Made by a program: the position numbers and the translations under genes
Part shown: positions 8,042 to 16,173 of the stretch, piece by piece
How positions within the stretch are numbered: position 1 is the stretch's first letter
Layout of the letters: each line of letters starts with the position of its first letter
DNA from: Streptomyces silaceus
GTDB lineage: Bacteria; Actinomycetota; Actinomycetes; Streptomycetales; Streptomycetaceae
DNA length: 41,846 nt
Assembly: GCF_001419745.1 (NCBI RefSeq)
Contig: NZ_LIRJ01000070.1
Coordinates: 1-41,846 of the forward strand
Direction of reading: 5' to 3'
The notes under the pieces: model-generated
What the model was told of the DNA's origin: nothing
Seen by the model: the letters and a program-made list of their open reading frames with translations, nothing else
The model's database searches: none

Positions 8042-8763
8042 CGACGTGCTTCACCGCCGCAGTCCTCCACCGAGGGGAAGGAGTCGGAGAGGAAGACCGT
8101 CTGCGCCATCATGCGCAGCCCGGACATCTTCTCCCGGAACGCCTCGATGGTCTCCTCGGGGTGGATCGTGTCGATCACCGCGTTCTCCCCGAAGGCGTTG
8201 AACTGGTGCGCGGTGCCGCGGGGTATCTGCATGTCCACGATCGAGGATTCCGGTACCCGGAAGCTGTGGCTCTCGCGCGTGCTGCCCGGCATCGGCTCGC
8301 GCTCGACGTCCAGCTTGAAGGGGGTGACGCCCTCGACGTACGTGTAGTGGAAGGGCGAGAGCGTGGACACGCGGATGGTGGTGTCCTCGCCGGTGATCAG
8401 CCGCACCATGCGGGCGCCCGTGTGGTAGTGCATCCGCGAACAGGAGCCCCGTTCACCGACGTTGAAGAGGTCCATACAGTAACGGCTCGCCGCGTAGCCG
8501 TCGGCCGGTTTGGCCAGCATGTAGACGAGGCCCTCCTCGAAGTGCTGGGCCCGGACCACGCCGTCGTCGTCGGGGGTCAGCGCGGCCTGCGCGGCGTGCC
8601 CGTCCCGGACGACCTTCGCCATCGCGTGCACCAGCGCGTTCGCCGCGACGGCCGGCAGTGACGCGACCGGCGTGACGATGCAGGTGCCCGCATCCTCGAA
8701 CCGGTCGACGTCGTGGACCTCGTTCTCGTCGTCAGGGTTGATCTTCAGAGCGCCGGAAGCCAT
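8038..8763 (-). CDS. Cupin-fold protein of unknown function
   Basis: A 241-residue protein whose middle and C-terminal part form a cupin beta barrel. His112 and His114 (M-H-Y-H-T-G) start a cupin motif 1 that lacks the usual glutamate. His186 in 'PRGTAHQF' supplies the motif 2 histidine, so a mononuclear metal site is plausible. About 90 N-terminal residues have no recognisable domain. The ATG at 8763 is chosen because upstream in-frame sequence is Arg/Gly-rich and crosses a hairpin. It follows the ATP-grasp gene after a 68-base gap and is coupled to the dehydrogenase by ATGA. Dioxygenase, isomerase or epimerase roles are all possible. Confidence 0.72.
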   Translation of the reverse strand: MASGALKINPDDENEVHDVDRFEDAGTCIVTPVASLPAVAANALVHAMAKVVRDGHAAQAALTPDDDGVVRAQHFEEGLVYMLAKPADGYAASRYCMDLFNVGERGSCSRMHYHTGARMVRLITGEDTTIRVSTLSPFHYTYVEGVTPFKLDVEREPMPGSTRESHSFRVPESSIVDMQIPRGTAHQFNAFGENAVIDTIHPEETIEAFREKMSGLRMMAQTVFLSDSFPSVEDCGGEARR

Positions 8764-8806
8764 TGCGTGTCCATTCTGTTCTGTGCGGTATTCACGTCGG
8801 TGGGTT

Positions 8807-8828
8807 GCGGCCCCGAGGACGGGGCCGC
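8807..8828 (-). terminator. Hairpin after the ATP-grasp stop (attenuator or processing site)
   Basis: GCGGCCCCG and CGGGGCCGC form a perfect 9-base stem with an AGGA (+ strand) tetraloop. It begins three bases past the ATP-grasp stop and lies inside operon A, with no U-tract. It is the only large gap in an otherwise overlapping gene chain. It may partly terminate transcription or stabilise the upstream messenger, so that the cupin and dehydrogenase are made in a different amount. Confidence 0.6.
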
Positions 8829-8831
8829 CGG

Positions 8832-10046
8832 TCACAGCGCCTCTCCCTCGACCACGACGGCCGCGTCGAGCTCGGCGCGGCGGGCGAAGCACTCCGCCCG
8901 GTCCGCTCCGGTGATCACCGCGTAACCGACCCGGGAGCGGAAGCCGTTCGGCGGGAGCCGGATCTCTCGGCCCTCCGGCACGATCGCCTCGAACCGCTCA
9001 AGCCACGGGAACCGGCCGGGGTCCCCGTCGAGGCGCAGCCTGCGGAACGTCATGTCGTGGGGCGGGCAGATCATGTGGATGGTGGCCGCCCCGGTGCGGT
9101 CCCGCACGATCCGCGGTTCCCGTCCGACGGCGATCTCGGCCGCGGCCGTGGCCAGGTCGACGCCGGTGGCCAGCAGGCCGAGCTGGGGGATGCGGTCGCC
9201 GCCGAGGCGGACGTTGATCTCGATCATGCGCGGGCCCCGGCTGGTCAGGCGGAACTCGGCGTGGGTGGCCAGGTTGTCCAGACCGGCGGCCCGGTGCGCC
9301 TCCCGGACCAGGCGCAGGGCGTCGTCCATGTCCGGGTGCGGGGCGGCCGGCACGGTGTGGCCGACCTCCTCGAAGTAGGGCGCGGGCCCCAGGACCTTGT
9401 CCGACACGGACAGGGTGTGGGTGACGCCCTGCCAGGTGAGGCAGTCGACGCCGTACTCCGGCCCGTCCAGGTACTCCTCGATCAGGAGCCCGGACGGCCC
9501 GCCGAGATAGCTGTAGCGGGCCCGGGTGCCGGCCGCCATGGCGTACCCGGCACGCAGTTCGTCCTTGTCGTCGGCCCGTACGACTCCGATGCTGCCGCCC
9601 AGGTCGCGGGGTTTGAGCACCACGGGGTAGCCGATGTCCTCGGCCGCGGCGAGCGCCTCCTGCTCGTCGTGCACGATCGCGTGGCGCACCGGGCCGAGGC
9701 CCGCGGCGTCGAGGTGGGCCCGCAGGCCCGCCTTGTCCTTGCACAGCCGCACGGCGTCGGGCGCGGGGGTGGGCAGGCCCAGTTCGTCGGCCAGGTCCGC
9801 CACCGGTTCGACCAGGGCGTCGTCGTAGGTGATGAGCCCGTCGGGCGCCTCCTCGCGCGCGATCCTGGCGACGGCGGCCGCGTCGTAGGGGTCGGCCTGG
9901 TGGAACCCGCTGAGGTAGGGGCGCTGCCAGGACAGGTCCCGGTCGTCGATCAGGATCAGGTCCACGACCGCGCTCATGTCGGCGAGGATGTACTCGCGGA
10001 ACGGCCGCCCGGTGCTGGCGACCATCATCAGGCGTTTTCTGGTCAT
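8832..10046 (-). CDS. ATP-grasp carboxylate-amine ligase
   Basis: A 404-residue ATP-grasp enzyme. The N-terminal lobe (1-105) has a Rossmann-like start, and 'LCKDKAGLRAHLDAAGL' near 105-120 marks the transition to the ATP-binding domain. The P-loop-like 'YPVVLKPRDLGGSIGV' is near 144-159, and the ATP-lid acidic residues are in 'LIEEYLDGPEYGVD' near 186-199. The metal-binding 'MIEINVRLGGDRIPQL' is near 263-278. The family joins a carboxylate, via acyl phosphate, to an amine; many such enzymes in clusters are amino-acid ligases. The ATG overlaps the stop of the CysRS-like gene by ATGA. A dipeptide-like bond is the natural guess, but the substrates cannot be read from sequence. Confidence 0.88.
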   Translation of the reverse strand: MTRKRLMMVASTGRPFREYILADMSAVVDLILIDDRDLSWQRPYLSGFHQADPYDAAAVARIAREEAPDGLITYDDALVEPVADLADELGLPTPAPDAVRLCKDKAGLRAHLDAAGLGPVRHAIVHDEQEALAAAEDIGYPVVLKPRDLGGSIGVVRADDKDELRAGYAMAAGTRARYSYLGGPSGLLIEEYLDGPEYGVDCLTWQGVTHTLSVSDKVLGPAPYFEEVGHTVPAAPHPDMDDALRLVREAHRAAGLDNLATHAEFRLTSRGPRMIEINVRLGGDRIPQLGLLATGVDLATAAAEIAVGREPRIVRDRTGAATIHMICPPHDMTFRRLRLDGDPGRFPWLERFEAIVPEGREIRLPPNGFRSRVGYAVITGADRAECFARRAELDAAVVVEGEAL

Positions 10047-11509
10047 GGGCGGGCCTCGCTCTCCGCCGGGGCGGGGACGCCCCGGCTCAGGGTCCAGTCG
10101 GATCGGTCGCCCGCGTCGGTGACCGCGACGCCGATGCGGGACAGCTGTGCGCGGATCGCGTCGGCGCGCTGCCAGTCCCGGCGGGCGCGTGCGGCGGCGC
10201 GCGCGGCGACGAGTTCCTCGACGGCGCGGCGCTGCGCGAGGGGCAGTTCACCGGTGCGCAGGGCGAGTTCACCGGGGTCGAGCGTCGTCAGACGCAGTCC
10301 GAGGAGGGCGTCGGCGGACGCGAGGACGACGCCCAGGCCGCGGTCGGTGAGGTCCGGGGCGCGGACCGCCTCCTGGAGCTCGGTCAGCACCTGGGCCGTG
10401 TTGAGGTCGGCGCACATGGCGGCGTCCATGCGGTCCAGCGCGCGGAGCGCGGCCGTGTCGTCGGGCGGCAGCAGCAGCCTGGCCTGCTCGTACGTCACGA
10501 CGTCCGGCACGGGAACCGCGGGTCCGCGACGGGACAGCAGGCGGCGCAGCGTCGCCTGGGCGCCGGCCACGCCGGCCCGGGTGTAGGCCAGGTCGCGGCG
10601 GTAGTGGCCGCGCAGCAGCAGGAGACGGAACGCCATGGGGTGCAGGCCCGCTGCCGTCAGGTCGGCCACGTGGGGTGCCGTGCCCCGGGTCATGGGCCGG
10701 TCGTCGTGGGTCAGCGCGCCGTGGTGGAGCCAGTGCCCCACCCAGGGGCGTCCGTCGGCGAGGCAGGCCTCGCTCTGCGCGATCTCGTTGACGTGGTGGA
10801 GGGCGCGGTGGTGCCGGCCGCCCGTGTGGAGGTCGAAGTGCGCGCCCAGCAGCGCCGTGCTCGTGGCGCTGCACGGCAGGTGGCTGCCCGGCAGGCCGCG
10901 CCCCCAGGGCGAGTCCCAGGTCCTCGCCGTGTCCCGCGGGTCGTCCCCGGGGCCGGTCAGCCGCCACAGCGCGAAGTCGCTCGGGTTGCGCCTGCCGGGC
11001 ACGCTCTCCGCGCTGGCTCCGTCGCGCTGGCCCTCCAGGTGCATCCGGGCGATGGCTCCGTAGCCCGCCGAGCGGGACGTGTCGAAGTACAGGCCCGAGC
11101 CGAGCCGGTACGCGTGACCGGTGCGCTCCAGCTCGCGTGCCATGCCGATCATCTCGTCGACGTACTCCGAGGCCCGCGGGTAGTGGTCGGCGGGCAGGAC
11201 GTTCAGGGCCGCGAGGCCGTCGTGGAACTCCTTGACGTGGAGCTCGGGGTCGACGTCGTCGGGCACCCGGGCCCGGACCACATCGGTGATCATCACGGCG
11301 TGCCGGACGGGGAACCCCTTCCAGCGCAGGGCCCGGCGCAGCAGGTCCACGCAGACGTAGCCGCGCAGGATGCCCAGGTGGGGTGAGGCGAAGGCGATCG
11401 GTCCGCAGCTGTAGAGACCCACCTCGCCCCCGGCGCTCCCCGACGGGCGGAACGCCTCGACACCGCGGTGCAGGGAGTTGCGCAGGCGCAGCGGCGCGCC
11501 CGTGCTCAC
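10043..11509 (-). CDS. Cysteinyl-tRNA-synthetase-like protein with altered catalytic motifs
   Basis: A 488-residue protein collinear with full-length CysRS, including the C-terminal helical region ('DLNTAQVL', 'ADAIRAQL'), which MshC lacks. The zinc/cysteine-thiolate ligands of E. coli CysRS (C28, C209, H234, E238) have counterparts at C35, C213, H238 and E242, with the last two in 'HHVNEIAQSEA'. HIGH is replaced by H-L-G-I (44-47) and KMSKS by R-P-M-T-R-G (271-276), so the adenylation machinery differs from a housekeeping enzyme. GTG 11509 is chosen for the GTGA overlap with the AMP-ligase gene. Its setting among an ACP, an AMP-ligase and an ATP-grasp enzyme argues for a biosynthetic role, such as cysteine or cysteinyl transfer. 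Self-resistance is a less likely alternative. Confidence 0.85.
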   Translation of the reverse strand: MSTGAPLRLRNSLHRGVEAFRPSGSAGGEVGLYSCGPIAFASPHLGILRGYVCVDLLRRALRWKGFPVRHAVMITDVVRARVPDDVDPELHVKEFHDGLAALNVLPADHYPRASEYVDEMIGMARELERTGHAYRLGSGLYFDTSRSAGYGAIARMHLEGQRDGASAESVPGRRNPSDFALWRLTGPGDDPRDTARTWDSPWGRGLPGSHLPCSATSTALLGAHFDLHTGGRHHRALHHVNEIAQSEACLADGRPWVGHWLHHGALTHDDRPMTRGTAPHVADLTAAGLHPMAFRLLLLRGHYRRDLAYTRAGVAGAQATLRRLLSRRGPAVPVPDVVTYEQARLLLPPDDTAALRALDRMDAAMCADLNTAQVLTELQEAVRAPDLTDRGLGVVLASADALLGLRLTTLDPGELALRTGELPLAQRRAVEELVAARAAARARRDWQRADAIRAQLSRIGVAVTDAGDRSDWTLSRGVPAPAESEARP

Positions 11510-13119
11510 GGCCGCTCTCCCCGGTCGGGGTCCGCCAGGTCGGCGAGGCGCCGCCGGATGATCTTCCCGGTGCTCGTCCGCGGGATCCGGTCGGCGAAGA
11601 CGAGCCGCCTCGGCAGCGCGTTGGCGGAGAAGGCGCCCTTCAGGTGCCGGTGCACCTCGTCCGCCGAGCCCTGGGGCGCCACCACGATCGCGGTGACGGC
11701 CTCTCCGTCGACGCTGTGGGGGACGGTGACGCAGGCCGCGTCGTGGACGCCGTCGAGCCGCACCAGGACGCGCTCCATCTCCTCCAGGGACACCGCCTCG
11801 CCGCGCACCTTGGCGATGTTCTTGGTCCGTCCGGTGATGACGATGAGGTTGCCGGGACTCTCCGGGGACGCGACCTCGTACCCGAGGTCCCCTGAGCGGA
11901 ACCAGCCGTCCAGGAAGGCCTCTTCGGTGGCTTCGGGGTTCCCCGCGTACCGCGACATCACGTTGTGTCCGCGCATCCGGATCTCGCCGGTCTCGCCGGG
12001 CTCCGCGCGGGCGCCGGAGTCGGTGAACACCGCGACCTCGTTGCCGTACACGGCGGTTCCGATGGAGGGGATGTCCGTGTCGAGCATGAGACGCCGGTAC
12101 TCCCCCTCCGAGAGGTCGATCGGCAGGGTGGTGGAGAAGTTGGTCGTCTCGGTCAGCCCGTAGCCCTGGACGATCCGGGCGCCGAAGGCGCGCCGCACCC
12201 CGGCGCTCGTCTGCGCGGACAGCGGGGCGGCGGCGGTGAGGAAGTACCCGAAGTCGGAGGGGAGTTCGGGGTCGCGCCAGGTCTGCAGCAGGGAGTTGAG
12301 CACGCTGGGCACCGTGCTGGCGATCCGCGGCCGGAACCGCTCGATCAGGCCCGGGTACCCGAAGGGGCCGAACCTGGCGGCCAGCACGGTGTGGGCGCCG
12401 GAGAAGAGCGGGGAGAGCAGCGTCGTGTGGACGCCGTTCGCGTGGTGGATCGGCAGGAAGCCCAGGATGCGCTCGCCGGGGCGGACCCGGTGGTGGCGCA
12501 GGAACGCCTCGGCGTTGGCGGCGGCGTTGCGATGGGTCTGCGCCACGATCTTCGACGCCGCCGTGGAACCCGACGTGCCGAAGTACAGCGCGTCGGAATC
12601 GGGCAGGACCTCGGCGAGGCGGCTCGTGTCCGTGTCGTCCGGCAGCAGGTGCGGGTCCGGCACGGTGACGGCGCCCGGCAGGGGATCCCGCTCGCGCAGG
12701 ACGGCAGGCGGGCACAGCACCGCGACCGCCGACTGGCCGTCGCTCTGCTGGAGCGCGCGCTCGGCCGGGTCGTCGGGGTTGAGCAGGAGGCACGCGGCGC
12801 CGGTGCGCAGGACGCCGAAGAGCGTGGCGATCGACACCGGCTCGTTGAGGGGCATGAGGGCCACGACGTCGCCGGGCGCGACGGCGTGCTCGTCCCGGAG
12901 CCACCCGGCCACCCGGGCGCTCCATGTGTCGAGCAGCCGGAAGGTCAGCGTGGTCTCCGTGCCGTCGTCGGCGACGGCGGTCAGGTAGGGCGCGTCCGGC
13001 ATGTCGTGGACGCGGGCCGTCAGCGCGGCGAGCACCGTGGGGTGCCGGCCGATGTCCCGCGTCGGGGGGATGCCCAGGTACGTGTGGACGGCCGTGTGGG
13101 CCGGTGCGGTGCCCGTCAT
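11506..13119 (-). CDS. Acyl/aminoacyl-AMP ligase (ANL superfamily)
   Basis: A 537-residue adenylate-forming enzyme. The phosphate-binding loop A3 is 'YFGTSGSTAASKI' near 176-188, A5 is 'YGLTETT' near 323, and A7 is 'SGDLGY' near 413. The hinge A8 'TGRTKNIAKVRGEAVS' is near 434, and the A10 lysine is in 'PRTSTGKIIRR' near 519. It activates a carboxylic or amino acid as the adenylate and passes it to a thiol, most likely on the carrier protein encoded just upstream (ATGA overlap). The A8 loop is unusual for an NRPS domain and nearer to stand-alone acyl-CoA/ACP ligases. Substrate unknown. Confidence 0.9.
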   Translation of the reverse strand: MTGTAPAHTAVHTYLGIPPTRDIGRHPTVLAALTARVHDMPDAPYLTAVADDGTETTLTFRLLDTWSARVAGWLRDEHAVAPGDVVALMPLNEPVSIATLFGVLRTGAACLLLNPDDPAERALQQSDGQSAVAVLCPPAVLRERDPLPGAVTVPDPHLLPDDTDTSRLAEVLPDSDALYFGTSGSTAASKIVAQTHRNAAANAEAFLRHHRVRPGERILGFLPIHHANGVHTTLLSPLFSGAHTVLAARFGPFGYPGLIERFRPRIASTVPSVLNSLLQTWRDPELPSDFGYFLTAAAPLSAQTSAGVRRAFGARIVQGYGLTETTNFSTTLPIDLSEGEYRRLMLDTDIPSIGTAVYGNEVAVFTDSGARAEPGETGEIRMRGHNVMSRYAGNPEATEEAFLDGWFRSGDLGYEVASPESPGNLIVITGRTKNIAKVRGEAVSLEEMERVLVRLDGVHDAACVTVPHSVDGEAVTAIVVAPQGSADEVHRHLKGAFSANALPRRLVFADRIPRTSTGKIIRRRLADLADPDRGERP

Positions 13120-13397
13120 GAGGGGTCCCGGGGCGGGAGTGCGTCCGTGGGGACGTCGGTGAGCCCGCGGACGGCCGTGGCCAGCGTGCGCACCGAGGTG
13201 AAGGTGTCGGCGGTGATGAGGTCGGCGGGGAAGCGGACCCCGAAGGCCTGCTCGATGTCGACGATCAGGGCGGCGATCGTCAGCGAGTCCACGCCGCGGT
13301 CGGTCAGCGGGGTGTCGGGGTCCGCCGGGGCCGCGGCGGACCCCGCCTTGGCCTGCCCGGTGACCAGGTCCTCGACTGTCTGCGTCACGTCTTTCAT
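13116..13397 (-). CDS. Stand-alone acyl/peptidyl carrier protein
   Basis: A 93-residue carrier protein. Ser38 in 'DRGVDSLTIAAL' is the phosphopantetheine attachment site and is followed by the usual recognition helix. An Ala/Pro-rich stretch near residues 20-30 replaces part of loop 1. The ATG overlaps the aminotransferase stop (ATGA), and the stop overlaps the AMP-ligase start. It probably carries the acid activated by that ligase while the oxygenase or aminotransferase modifies it. No phosphopantetheinyl transferase is in the window. Confidence 0.9.
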   Translation of the reverse strand: MKDVTQTVEDLVTGQAKAGSAAAPADPDTPLTDRGVDSLTIAALIVDIEQAFGVRFPADLITADTFTSVRTLATAVRGLTDVPTDALPPRDPS

Positions 13398-15007
13398 CGG
13401 TGTGCTTTCTTCCTCTGCGAGGCGGTCGTACGGAGGGTGTGCCGGATGCGGTGCTGACGGTCCGCGAGGCGGTCGAGCGCGACGGAGAGCTCCTCCCAGC
13501 GGCGGGCGCTGGTGATCCGCACGGAGCCGCCGGACAGGCAGAAGGTCAGCAGGCCGGGGAAGACGGACACACCGGTCTCCCTGAGCAGGTCCCGGAAGCA
13601 GAGGTAGGAGTCCTCGTAGTCGTCGAAGCTCAGGGCCAGGTTGATGGAGTTCTCGGCCGGCATCACGGTGATGCCCGGCAGGTCGAGCCCGCCGGTCACG
13701 GCGTCGCGCAGCGTCATCAGGGACTCCTGCCGGGCCAGCCGGTCGGAGCGGTAGGCGTGGAACGCGGCGGCGAGGGCGCGCGGCCGGATGCCGTAGTGCG
13801 GCTCGAACTCCGCGGCGTGCTCGGCGCCCGCTTCCTCGACTCCCGTGACCAGCCAGCGCTCCATGCGCGCCAGCACCTCGACCAGGGTGTACGAGAACGA
13901 CGGCGGGCCGCCGAAGGTCGTGGACGCGTACTCGTAGTACTCGTCGACGAAGGCGCTGTCGGCGATGATCCAGCCCGCCTTGATGCCGGGCGCGGACCAG
14001 TTCTTCGACAGGCTGCTCACGCGGACCACGTGGGGCGCCGCGCGCAGGGCGGAGAGGGCGTTGGCGCGGCCGAGCCACTCGTGGCACTCGTCGAGCACGA
14101 TGACCGTGCGCGGGGAGGCGGCCTTGATCAGTTCCTCGAGTTCCTCCTCGGGAACCAGCGCGCCCGTGGGGTTCGCCGCGGTCTGCAGCAGCACCAGCGG
14201 GGTGTCCGGGCGCAGTTGGTCGATCAGCGGCCGCAGCGACGACGTGCCGTCCCGGGCGGGCAGGGGCACCAGGCGTACGTCGGTCCGCCGGGCCACCGAC
14301 TCCACGAGCGGCGGGTAGTTCGGCAGGGCGCACAGGGCGGGCGCGGTGGTGGTGCCGCGCGGCAGCAGGAAGTCGGCGAGGCTGCTGATGGCGAAGGTCG
14401 CTCCCATCGTCAGGGCGACGTTGGCCGCTCCGTACGCGGGAACACCGAGCCGTGCCGACTCGTACGCCGCGACCGCCTCGCGCGACGCCTCCCGGCCGCG
14501 GGAGTCGGAGTAGCCGTACCAGTCCCGCCGCAGCGCGTAGCTGACGCACTCCTTGAGGACGCCGGGCAGCCCCCACGCCTCCTCGTCCACGGCGCCGCCG
14601 GAGAGGATCACCTCGGCGGTGGGCCGCAGCTCGCCGTAGAGGTCGTCGCGGAAGTAGTAGTTGAACATCTCCTTGACGAAGCGGACGGTGGCCCGCGAGG
14701 TGAGCACCCCGTCGGTGTCGAACTCGCGGCGCACCCGTGACTCCCGCCAGCCGCGCGCGAGTTCGTGCCGTGTGCTGTGCCGGCCGAGCTCGGACTCCAT
14801 GCGGCCGAGGTACAGGTCGCGGAGTTCCATGGGGTTCTCGGGGTCGGCGGCCCGCCGGAAGATCTCGGTCAGGCGGTCGTCCGGGGAGGGGTCCATGAGC
14901 ACCCCCGCGGAACGCGGGACCGTGCTCGCCCTGCGGGCGGCCTCCTCCGGCAGTGCGAGGGGCGCGCCGGTGACGATGCCCGAGAACAGCCCCGTTTCCG
15001 TGGTCAC
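13394..15007 (-). CDS. PLP-dependent aminotransferase, class I/II fold, with N-terminal extension
   Basis: A 537-residue fold-type I PLP enzyme. The Schiff-base lysine is Lys335 in 'SSLSKNW', the 'ANPTG' motif is near 278-282 and the cofactor-ring aspartate is in 'VLDECHEW' near 306. It is over 100 residues longer than ordinary class I/II aminotransferases. The first 110 or so residues are charged and helical and may be an extra domain. GTG 15007 overlaps the oxygenase stop (GTGA). It may transaminate a keto acid, free or carrier-bound; decarboxylase or lyase activity is possible in this fold. Confidence 0.85.
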   Translation of the reverse strand: MTTETGLFSGIVTGAPLALPEEAARRASTVPRSAGVLMDPSPDDRLTEIFRRAADPENPMELRDLYLGRMESELGRHSTRHELARGWRESRVRREFDTDGVLTSRATVRFVKEMFNYYFRDDLYGELRPTAEVILSGGAVDEEAWGLPGVLKECVSYALRRDWYGYSDSRGREASREAVAAYESARLGVPAYGAANVALTMGATFAISSLADFLLPRGTTTAPALCALPNYPPLVESVARRTDVRLVPLPARDGTSSLRPLIDQLRPDTPLVLLQTAANPTGALVPEEELEELIKAASPRTVIVLDECHEWLGRANALSALRAAPHVVRVSSLSKNWSAPGIKAGWIIADSAFVDEYYEYASTTFGGPPSFSYTLVEVLARMERWLVTGVEEAGAEHAAEFEPHYGIRPRALAAAFHAYRSDRLARQESLMTLRDAVTGGLDLPGITVMPAENSINLALSFDDYEDSYLCFRDLLRETGVSVFPGLLTFCLSGGSVRITSARRWEELSVALDRLADRQHRIRHTLRTTASQRKKAHR

Positions 15008-15927
15008 CGCTCCCCCTCGGGCCGGGTCGCCCTGATCCGCAGCCGCTTCAAGTGGCGCTGTGATCCGGTCTGTTGGGCGGTTGTGTCCGCCGCGGCCGAC
15101 ACAACGGCTGTGCCTGCCGTGCGGCCGTGGAAGAAGTACGTGTTGTCGATGACGGCGACGGTGCCGCGCGCCCAGTGGACGGCGGCGGCCGTCTCCGGCG
15201 CGTACATGGCCGCGAGCAGGGCGCGGAAGGCGTCGTTCACCTCGGCGGCGGTGCCGTCGTCGGTGTCGCTCTCCCAGTGCAGGGGCGCGGCGTCGAAGTC
15301 GCGGAAGGAGAAGACGGGCCGGCCGCCCGCCTCGCGCAGCACGGTGGGCACGGGATGGTCGCTGCGGTAGCGGGTGACGCGCAGGAGGGCGCGTTGGGCC
15401 GGGGTGAGCGCCTCGTGCACGGCGGCCATGGGCACCAGCACGGTCTGCGCCGGGGTGTGCTCGGCGCCGTCCGCGTGACCGGCGGGCCGCCCGGGGTCGC
15501 AGCACATCAGCGCGATGTGCCGGGGCTGTTCCGCGACCGCCCGGCCGCTGCCCTCCGAATGGAGCGTCAGCGGGCCCTCCGCGAAGGGCTGCAGGGACAC
15601 GTCGTCGGTCCGGGAGTGGACCGCCGACAGGTTGAGCAGGACCTGCTGGGCGGTGTGGGCCCGCACCGCGGGGTCCGTCTCCGGTATCAACTCCCCCAGC
15701 CCGTCGCCGAAGGCGATGAAGCCGTCATCGTCCAGGGGGGTGTCCAGGACGCCCAGGAACAGCCCGTGCGCGGCCAGTTGGCCGGCCGATGCCTCGGCGA
15801 GGCCGCCGGGCCGCACCCGGGGCACCGCCGCGCGCGGCGCGGGAAGTCGCCGGCCGCTGTCCAGCAATGCGCCGCGCAGGGCGACGTGCGGATCCGAGTC
15901 CCGTTCGACAAAGGTGCCTCGCACCAT
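15004..15927 (-). CDS. TauD/clavaminate-synthase-like Fe(II)/2-oxoglutarate oxygenase
   Basis: A 307-residue non-haem iron oxygenase of the TauD/clavaminate-synthase group. The iron ligands are readable: His123 and Glu125 in 'LHSEGSG' (HxE rather than HxD, as in clavaminate synthase and AsnO-type amino-acid hydroxylases), and His267 in 'YFFHGRT'. Arg residues near 291-296 would bind 2-oxoglutarate. This group often hydroxylates free or carrier-bound amino acids. ATG 15927 is chosen because it shares one base with the stop of the 39-codon gene (TGATG); a GTG three bases upstream is possible. Confidence 0.88.
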   Translation of the reverse strand: MVRGTFVERDSDPHVALRGALLDSGRRLPAPRAAVPRVRPGGLAEASAGQLAAHGLFLGVLDTPLDDDGFIAFGDGLGELIPETDPAVRAHTAQQVLLNLSAVHSRTDDVSLQPFAEGPLTLHSEGSGRAVAEQPRHIALMCCDPGRPAGHADGAEHTPAQTVLVPMAAVHEALTPAQRALLRVTRYRSDHPVPTVLREAGGRPVFSFRDFDAAPLHWESDTDDGTAAEVNDAFRALLAAMYAPETAAAVHWARGTVAVIDNTYFFHGRTAGTAVVSAAADTTAQQTGSQRHLKRLRIRATRPEGER

Positions 15928-16046
15928 CACTCCAGGTTCCCGCCGTGCACCAGGACGGCTTCGCGCGCGAGCGCGCCGAGATCCCGGATGCCACTACAGA
16001 CGTAATCAAAGAATTCCCTGTCGTTCAGGGAGTCCGAGCGCGTCAT
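15927..16046 (-). CDS. Small 39-residue protein heading operon A, unknown function
   Basis: An ATG at 16046 with a GGAG Shine-Dalgarno about nine bases upstream opens a 39-codon gene, too short for usual gene calling. Its TGA shares a base with the oxygenase ATG (TGATG). The product begins MTRSDSLNDREFF, has one cysteine at residue 17 and amphipathic helical potential, and ends in VHGGNLE. It has no signal peptide or membrane segment. It is the first gene after the operon A promoter. It could be a carrier or precursor peptide, a small partner protein, or a leader whose translation controls the operon. I recognise no family. Confidence 0.6.
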   Translation of the reverse strand: MTRSDSLNDREFFDYVCSGIRDLGALAREAVLVHGGNLE

Positions 16047-16099
16047 AAAGAAATTTCTCCATGCATCGATAATTCGATCCCTGGTCGGAACGATGGGGA

Positions 16100-16129
16100 A
16101 GCCTAGAGATTGCCGCGCAACGGTGGCAA
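16100..16129 (-). promoter_or_regulatory. Probable promoter of operon A
   Basis: On the minus strand, TTGCCA (16129-16124) and TAGGCT (16105-16100) are separated by 18 bases, close to the Streptomyces vegetative consensus TTGACA/TANNNT. Transcription would begin about 45 bases before the 39-codon gene. A TGTTCG/CGAACA palindrome lies 11 bases upstream of the -35. Confidence 0.5.
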
Positions 16130-16140
16130 CCGTCGCCCGA

Positions 16141-16154
16141 TGTTCGCTCGAACA
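16141..16154. promoter_or_regulatory. TGTTCG-CT-CGAACA palindrome between divergent promoters
   Basis: Perfect 6-base arms with a 2-base centre lie between the inferred operon A promoter and the promoter of the plus-strand oxygenase gene. The GTTCG/CGAAC arms echo the StrR-like operators upstream of operon B at 28473-28533, but the spacing differs. It may be a site for the pathway regulator or another dimeric repressor. Confidence 0.4.
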
Positions 16155-16173
16155 GCCGGAAGTGCCGACCGTG

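Noticed and set aside
8038..11509. Cupin plus aminoacyl-tRNA-synthetase-like genes as a hydrazine (N-N bond) synthetase system
   Set aside because: Known hydrazine synthetases fuse a cupin to a MetRS-like domain and need an amine N-hydroxylase. Here the tRNA-synthetase-like protein is CysRS-type, the cupin is a separate gene beyond a hairpin, and no flavin N-hydroxylase is in the window. Kept only as a remote parallel.
10043..11509. CysRS-like gene as the cellular mycothiol ligase MshC
   Set aside because: It retains the C-terminal tRNA-synthetase region and lacks the KMSKS that MshC keeps. MshC genes usually lie elsewhere, outside secondary-metabolite operons.
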